A stretch of DNA of 32,642 nt. Source: Nocardia sp. (GTDB lineage: Bacteria > Actinomycetota > Actinomycetes > Mycobacteriales > Mycobacteriaceae). The notes under the pieces are model-generated. The model made no database searches, had not been told where the DNA came from, and worked only from the letters and a program-made list of their open reading frames with translations. Location: contig NZ_JAODNK010000101.1 of NCBI RefSeq assembly GCF_025465275.1, forward strand, positions 1-32,642, in the 5' to 3' direction. Below are positions 28,561 to 32,642 of this stretch, piece by piece. The position numbers and the translations under genes are program-made. Position 1 is the first letter of the stretch. Each line of letters begins with the position of its first letter.

Positions 28561-30132
28561 TTACTTCTTCGGGAAGTTCAGCTTGGAGAGGTCGAAACCT
28601 TCCAGGCCCGGGGGGAGTTCGTTGAGGCCTTCGGGGAGGTTGGAGATATCCGGCATGCCGCCGGGCATGCCTCCGGGGAGGCCGGGCATGCCGGGGAAGC
28701 CGCCGCGCATCTTCGGCGGGGTGGGGCCGCGGCCGCCCTTTTTGCCCTTCTTGCCTTTGCCTTTTTTGTTATTGCCGCCGCGCGCGCCGGGGAGCCCGAA
28801 CTGGCGGCTCATGGCGCCCATCATCTTCTTGGCTTCGAAGAAGCGGTCGACGAGTTGGTTGACCTCGGAGACCGCGACGCCGGAACCGTTCGCGATGCGC
28901 AGGCGGCGGGAAGCGTTGATGATCTTCGGATTGTCGCGCTCGGTGGGCGTCATGCCGCGAATGATGGCCTGCACCCGGTCGAGCTGCTTGTCGTCGACCT
29001 GAGCCAGCACGTCCTTCATCTGCCCCGCGCCCGGCAGCATGCCGAGCAGGTTGCCGATCGGGCCCATCTTGCGGATGGCGAGCATCTGCTCGAGGAAGTC
29101 CTCGAGGGTGAGCTCACCGGAGCCGATCTTGCGGGCGGCTTCCTCGGCCTGCTGTGCGTCGTAGACCTGTTCGGCCTGCTCGATCAGGGTGAGCAGATCG
29201 CCCATGCCGAGAATGCGGCTGGCCATGCGGTCGGGGTGGAAGACGTCGAAGTCTTCGAGCTTCTCACCGGTGGAGGCGAAAAGGATGGGGCGCCCGGTGA
29301 TTTCACGCACCGACAGCGCCGCGCCACCGCGGGCGTCACCGTCGAGCTTGGTGAGCACAACACCGGTGAAGCCGACTCCGTCGCGGAAGGCTTCGGCCGT
29401 GGTGACCGCGTCCTGACCGATCATGGAGTCGAGGACGAAGAGGATCTCGTCGGGGTTCACGGCATCGCGAATGCCCGAGGCCTGCGTCATGAGCTCGGCA
29501 TCGATACCGAGACGACCGGCGGTATCGACGATGACGATGTCGTACTGCTTGGACTTGGCCTCTTCGATACCGCGCCGGGCCACATCCACCGGATCGGCCG
29601 CAGAAACACCGAGCGGATTGTCACCACCGCCGATGGAGGTGCCCGGATTGGGCGCGAACACCGGCACACCGGCGCGTTCGCCCACCACCTGGAGCTGGGT
29701 GACAGCGCCGGGCCGCTGGAGGTCACAGGCGACGAGCAGCGGCTGATGCCCCTGGCCCTTCAGCCATTTCGCGAGCTTGCCCGCGAGCGTGGTCTTACCG
29801 GCGCCCTGCAAACCCGCCAGCATGATGACGGTGGGCGGATTCTTGGCGTACTGCAGTCGCCGGGTCTCGCCGCCGAGGATGCCGACAAGCTCCTCGTTGA
29901 CGATTTTGACGACCTGCTGGGCCGGGTTCAGCGCCCCGGAGACCTCCGCGCCTTTGGCGCGCTCCTTGATCTTGGCGATGAACGTGCGCACCACCGGCAG
30001 CGCCACGTCCGCTTCGAGGAGGGCGAGGCGGATCTCCCGGGCGGTCGCATCGATATCCGCCGGAGACAGGCGCCCCTTCCCGCGCAGATCCTTGAGGGCA
30101 CCGGCCAGCCGGTCGGAAAGGGATTCGAACAC
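28561..30132 (-). CDS. ffh: Signal recognition particle protein Ffh
   Basis: GTPase of the signal recognition particle; binds signal sequences and 4.5S RNA and targets ribosomes to the membrane. Length is 523 aa. N domain 1-95; G domain with G1 GLQGAGKTT (107-115), DLQRPGA (138-143), DTAGR (203-207) and TKLDGDARGG (261-270); M domain with GMGDLLTLIEQAEQ, KMGPIGNLLGMLPG and NPKIINASRRLRIANGSG. The tail is Lys/Gly-rich and then Met/Pro/Gly-rich, as in other actinobacteria. A short Gly-rich stretch, TSIGGGDNPLGVSA, near 165-178, appears slightly expanded compared with what I recall of mycobacterial Ffh. It ends at a strong hairpin. Secure identification. Confidence 0.98.
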   Translation of the reverse strand: MFESLSDRLAGALKDLRGKGRLSPADIDATAREIRLALLEADVALPVVRTFIAKIKERAKGAEVSGALNPAQQVVKIVNEELVGILGGETRRLQYAKNPPTVIMLAGLQGAGKTTLAGKLAKWLKGQGHQPLLVACDLQRPGAVTQLQVVGERAGVPVFAPNPGTSIGGGDNPLGVSAADPVDVARRGIEEAKSKQYDIVIVDTAGRLGIDAELMTQASGIRDAVNPDEILFVLDSMIGQDAVTTAEAFRDGVGFTGVVLTKLDGDARGGAALSVREITGRPILFASTGEKLEDFDVFHPDRMASRILGMGDLLTLIEQAEQVYDAQQAEEAARKIGSGELTLEDFLEQMLAIRKMGPIGNLLGMLPGAGQMKDVLAQVDDKQLDRVQAIIRGMTPTERDNPKIINASRRLRIANGSGVAVSEVNQLVDRFFEAKKMMGAMSRQFGLPGARGGNNKKGKGKKGKKGGRGPTPPKMRGGFPGMPGLPGGMPGGMPDISNLPEGLNELPPGLEGFDLSKLNFPKK

Positions 30133-30206
30133 CGATGCTCCTGATCTCGAGGGACGTCACTCGAGATACCAGGGTAGTGGGATCTGCGGTGAGCTGTTAT
30201 TCCAGA

Positions 30207-30494
30207 CTATTCGAGGCTGCGCGGGCGCGGCTTGGTGGAGGGTCGGCGGAGGGCGTGCGGCTCGCTCGCGACCATGCCGACCGCCTCACGCGCGGTGAGC
30301 CCGAGTTCGAGGGCGAGACCGTCGAGGGTGATCCATTCCGAGTCGGTGATCGGCGGCATCGTCACCGTGCCGGCAATGGTCATGGCGGTCACCGCCTGCT
30401 GACCGGAGAGGGTGCGGCCGGGCAGCCAGGAAACCACCCAGCGATCGCCACCTACGCAGCGCGCTATATGCGGGGTCAAATCGCTCGTCATCAT
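30207..30494 (-). CDS. Conserved hypothetical protein between glnD and ffh
   Basis: Small protein of 95 aa from ATG 30494 (MMTSDLTPHIARCVGGDRW). It contains VVSWLPGRTLSGQQAVTAMTIA and EWITLDGLALELGLTAREAVGMV; the latter could be a helix pair. There is no membrane segment or signal peptide. I recall short mycobacterial proteins of the same style (SWLPGR then AITAM), but no function. The frame continues to 30578 from a TTG; ATG 30491 is also possible, and no start has a strong ribosome binding site. It stands 74 bases upstream of ffh on the same strand. Confidence 0.65.
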   Translation of the reverse strand: MMTSDLTPHIARCVGGDRWVVSWLPGRTLSGQQAVTAMTIAGTVTMPPITDSEWITLDGLALELGLTAREAVGMVASEPHALRRPSTKPRPRSLE

Positions 30495-30623
30495 CGACGC
30501 CGAAACAACTTCTATTGCCACCGACCAGCTCCCCTCATACGCGCGACAGCATTGGTTGAGGGCGATATTAGGGGGCAACGCCGACCGCTAGATCGGTATT
30601 TCAGCAAATTACGTGCAACGATC

Positions 30624-30660
30624 GGATTAACTGGCAAACGTACGGTTTGCCAGTTAATCC
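30624..30660. terminator. Perfect 16-bp palindromic hairpin after glnD
   Basis: GGATTAACTGGCAAAC and GTTTGCCAGTTAATCC pair perfectly around a 5-base GTACG loop. It lies 17 bases after the glnD stop and about 130 bases before the small hypothetical gene. The arms are AT-richer than the surroundings. The likely role is terminator; a protein binding site is an alternative. Confidence 0.75.
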
Positions 30661-30677
30661 AGCAACCTGGCGACCGG

Positions 30678-32642
30678 TCAGAAAACCGAGGTTGATCCTA
30701 TTTCCGTGTCCGATTCGGGCGTTTTCTTCGGTTGTTGCGGAGGCACCACAGAAAGCACCGCCGCTTCGATTTCCGCTCGGCGTTCCGGCGTGTCGGAGGC
30801 GCCCAGATCCAGGTAGAACGAGTCCACCACCGCCGCCCCGAGGGTGACCACCTTCGCCCACGACACATTTACATCGCATTCTGCGAAAGCGGCCGCCAAA
30901 CGACTCAGTAAACCGATACGATCCTCCGCGCGCAATTCCAGTAGTACTCGTCCGGGTTCCGCCGTTTCCACCCAAATCACGCGCGGCTCCGCCTGCGCAA
31001 ACGGACTTCGCTGGGTTCCGCCGGCTTCCCGTTCCTTGCGCGCGAGCACCGAAACCAAGTCCAGATCTCCGTTTATCGCCCTGATCAATTCCTGGCGCAA
31101 CAGACCCGGATCCGGCGGATCACCGAAACGCGGCGCGACCACAAAGGTGTCGATCGCCGAAGCGCCGACGCTCACCAGTTCGGCCGACAGCACCCGCAGC
31201 GAATGCAGGGCCAGGATTCCGGCCGCATCCGAGAGCAGGCCCGCGGTATCCGGCGCGACCACGGTGACGATATGGGTGTAGCGGCCGTCTCCCGGCTTCA
31301 ATTCCACATGCACGCCGCCGTTTTCGGCACGAACGCGCAGATCTTCCGGAATCGGCTCGGGTTGCGGCAGTTCTTCCCCCGCCATGGACAACCGGCAGCG
31401 GCGTACCAGATCGCCGATGAGCGAGGCCTTCCAGTCGTTCCAGACGCCCGGCCCGGTGGCCAGCGAATCGGCCTCCGCGAGCGCGTGCAGCAATTCCAGC
31501 AGCAGCGGATCGCCGTCCAGAGCCTCGACCACCGCTTTCACGGTGTCCGGGTCGGAGATATCGCGGCGGGTCGCGGTATCGGGCAGCAGCAGATGCTGCC
31601 GCACCATGGCTGAGAGCATGCGCACATCCGACGGCCACAGGCCGAGCCGCCGGCCGATGGAGGTGGCCAGTTCCGCGCCGACCACACTGTGATCCTCCGT
31701 GCGCCCCTTGCCGATATCGTGCAGCAGCGCGCCGATGAGCAGCAGATCCGGGCGGGCCACGCGGGTGGAGAGCGCACCGGCCTGCGCGACGGCCTCCATG
31801 AGGTGCCGGTCGACGGTCCAGGTGTGCATGGCATCGCGCGGCGGCAGATCCCGCACCACGCCCCACTCCGGAAAGAGCCTGCCCCACAAGCCTGTTCGGT
31901 CGAGGGCTTCGATCGCGTCGATGGTGCCGCGGCCCGCACCCAACAGCACCAGCAGGTCGTTGAGCGCTTCCTTGGGCCACGGCTCGCGTAGCTCGGGCGC
32001 ATCCTCGGAGAGACGGTTCAAAGTTGTTGCGGACATGGGCAATCCGGTCTGCGCGGACGCCGCGGCCACCCGCAGTATCAGTCCGGGATCACGCTGCGGC
32101 CGCGCATCGCGCGCCAGCACCACCTCGCCGGAGTGCTCAACCACCCCCTCATCGAGTGGTCGGCGCACCGGCATGCGGCGCAGGCGGGCGAGTCCGCGGC
32201 GCGGCAATGCGTTTGCCGCGGTCCGCAATCCGACATCGGTCGAATAGCTGACGGTCCGGGCCGCATCGCTGAGCGTGCGGGCGAGATCGAAGCGGTCACC
32301 GATGCGCAGGGCGGCGCCGATCTCATCGGCATCCTGGGCGCGCAATTGGTCGCGGGCGCGACCGGCGACCCGGTGCAGTTCGGTACGAACGTCCAGCAAT
32401 CGGCGGTGCGCCTGCTTCAGCCCGCCGCCCGGCACATCCGGACCGAGCCCCGGCATGGCGTCGGTCAGCTGTGCGATGGCGAGGGCGTCCAGCAGTTGGA
32501 TATCGCGCAGTCCGCCGCGGCCGTTCTTGAGATCGGGTTCGGCGCGATGCGCGATCTCTCCGCTACGGCGCCAACGGGTTTCGGCTTGCGCGATGAGCCC
32601 GTCGAACCGGGAGCGGACCCCGGAGCGCCAGTCCCGCCGCAC
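30678..32642 (-). CDS. glnD: [Protein-PII] uridylyl/adenylyltransferase GlnD (5' end outside window)
   Basis: Nitrogen-signalling enzyme that adds and removes nucleotidyl groups on PII; in actinobacteria PII (GlnK) is adenylylated. The 654 residues present lack the N-terminal part, including the catalytic nucleotidyltransferase core beyond the right edge. Visible are the GlnD linker (EPDLKNGRGGLRDIQLLDALA), the HD hydrolase domain with LLIGALLHDIGKGRTEDHS and MVRQHLLLPDTATRRD, and two C-terminal ACT domains (HIVTVVAPDTAGLLSDAAGILALHS and RVLLELRAEDRIGLLSRLAAAFAEC) that sense glutamine. Codon 1 at the edge is internal. It usually follows glnK, expected outside the window, and ends 17 bases before a strong hairpin. 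Confidence 0.96.
   Translation of the reverse strand: MRRDWRSGVRSRFDGLIAQAETRWRRSGEIAHRAEPDLKNGRGGLRDIQLLDALAIAQLTDAMPGLGPDVPGGGLKQAHRRLLDVRTELHRVAGRARDQLRAQDADEIGAALRIGDRFDLARTLSDAARTVSYSTDVGLRTAANALPRRGLARLRRMPVRRPLDEGVVEHSGEVVLARDARPQRDPGLILRVAAASAQTGLPMSATTLNRLSEDAPELREPWPKEALNDLLVLLGAGRGTIDAIEALDRTGLWGRLFPEWGVVRDLPPRDAMHTWTVDRHLMEAVAQAGALSTRVARPDLLLIGALLHDIGKGRTEDHSVVGAELATSIGRRLGLWPSDVRMLSAMVRQHLLLPDTATRRDISDPDTVKAVVEALDGDPLLLELLHALAEADSLATGPGVWNDWKASLIGDLVRRCRLSMAGEELPQPEPIPEDLRVRAENGGVHVELKPGDGRYTHIVTVVAPDTAGLLSDAAGILALHSLRVLSAELVSVGASAIDTFVVAPRFGDPPDPGLLRQELIRAINGDLDLVSVLARKEREAGGTQRSPFAQAEPRVIWVETAEPGRVLLELRAEDRIGLLSRLAAAFAECDVNVSWAKVVTLGAAVVDSFYLDLGASDTPERRAEIEAAVLSVVPPQQPKKTPESDTEIGSTSVF

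Noticed and set aside
28552..30144. 530-codon plus-strand open frame opposite ffh
   Set aside because: It mirrors the ffh coding frame exactly and shows no domain of its own.

Overview
The window looks like chromosomal core DNA from a mycolic-acid actinomycete, most likely Nocardia or a close relative. The base composition is high in GC. Protein sequences closely match the mycobacterial/nocardial type (for example the 101-aa DUF2469 protein), and the gene order follows the known M. tuberculosis block from rpsB to glnD. That block runs rpsB, M23 peptidase, xerC, viuB, dprA, yifB, yraN, DUF2469, rnhB, lepB, rplS, then trmD, rimM, KH protein, rpsP, amidohydrolase, ffh, glnD. Almost everything is on the minus strand. 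The three plus-strand genes are an M23 peptidase, a DUF1990 protein and a 60-aa CxxC/CxC protein. I see no rRNA, tRNA, CRISPR, insertion sequence or prophage.

Layout. 1-1542: rpsB (cut by the left edge) and a pair of DUF202 membrane proteins. 1686-2768 (+): exported M23 peptidase and DUF1990 protein. 2982-6061: YqeY-like protein, a siderophore-interacting flavoprotein with an iron-box-like site in front of it, an N-formylglutamate amidohydrolase-like protein and xerC. 6356-9775: dprA, yifB and yraN, packed with overlaps. 9863-12220: DUF2469, rnhB, lepB, rplS. 12398-22536: a block absent between rplS and trmD in M. tuberculosis, holding a ThDP-dependent 2-keto acid decarboxylase, a membrane protein, Tex with a repetitive RQGG tail, and a LacI-regulated ribose-type sugar ABC transporter. 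22663-24577: the rpsP-khpA-rimM-trmD operon. 24868-24951: an 84-bp ORF with its own ribosome binding site and hairpins downstream. 25069-28290: Uma2-family protein, amidohydrolase, and a LysR regulator divergent from the CxxC/CxC protein. 28561-32642: ffh, a small conserved hypothetical gene, and glnD (cut by the right edge).

How the parts fit. Most genes are housekeeping: translation (rpsB, rplS, rpsP, rimM, trmD), protein export (ffh, lepB), DNA processing and chromosome resolution (xerC, dprA, rnhB) and nitrogen signalling (glnD). The best regulatory reads are three. A palindromic operator overlaps the lacI start region and probably controls the whole lacI-SBP-ATPase-permease operon. A hairpin sits between the binding-protein and ATPase genes of that operon. 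A 13-of-14 match to the IdeR/DtxR half of an iron box lies just upstream of the viuB-like gene. Several perfect inverted repeats mark operon ends.

I found no complete new multi-gene system. The most promising undescribed items are the 27-aa ORF at 24868-24951, the divergent LysR/small CxxC-CxC protein pair, and the repeat tail of Tex.
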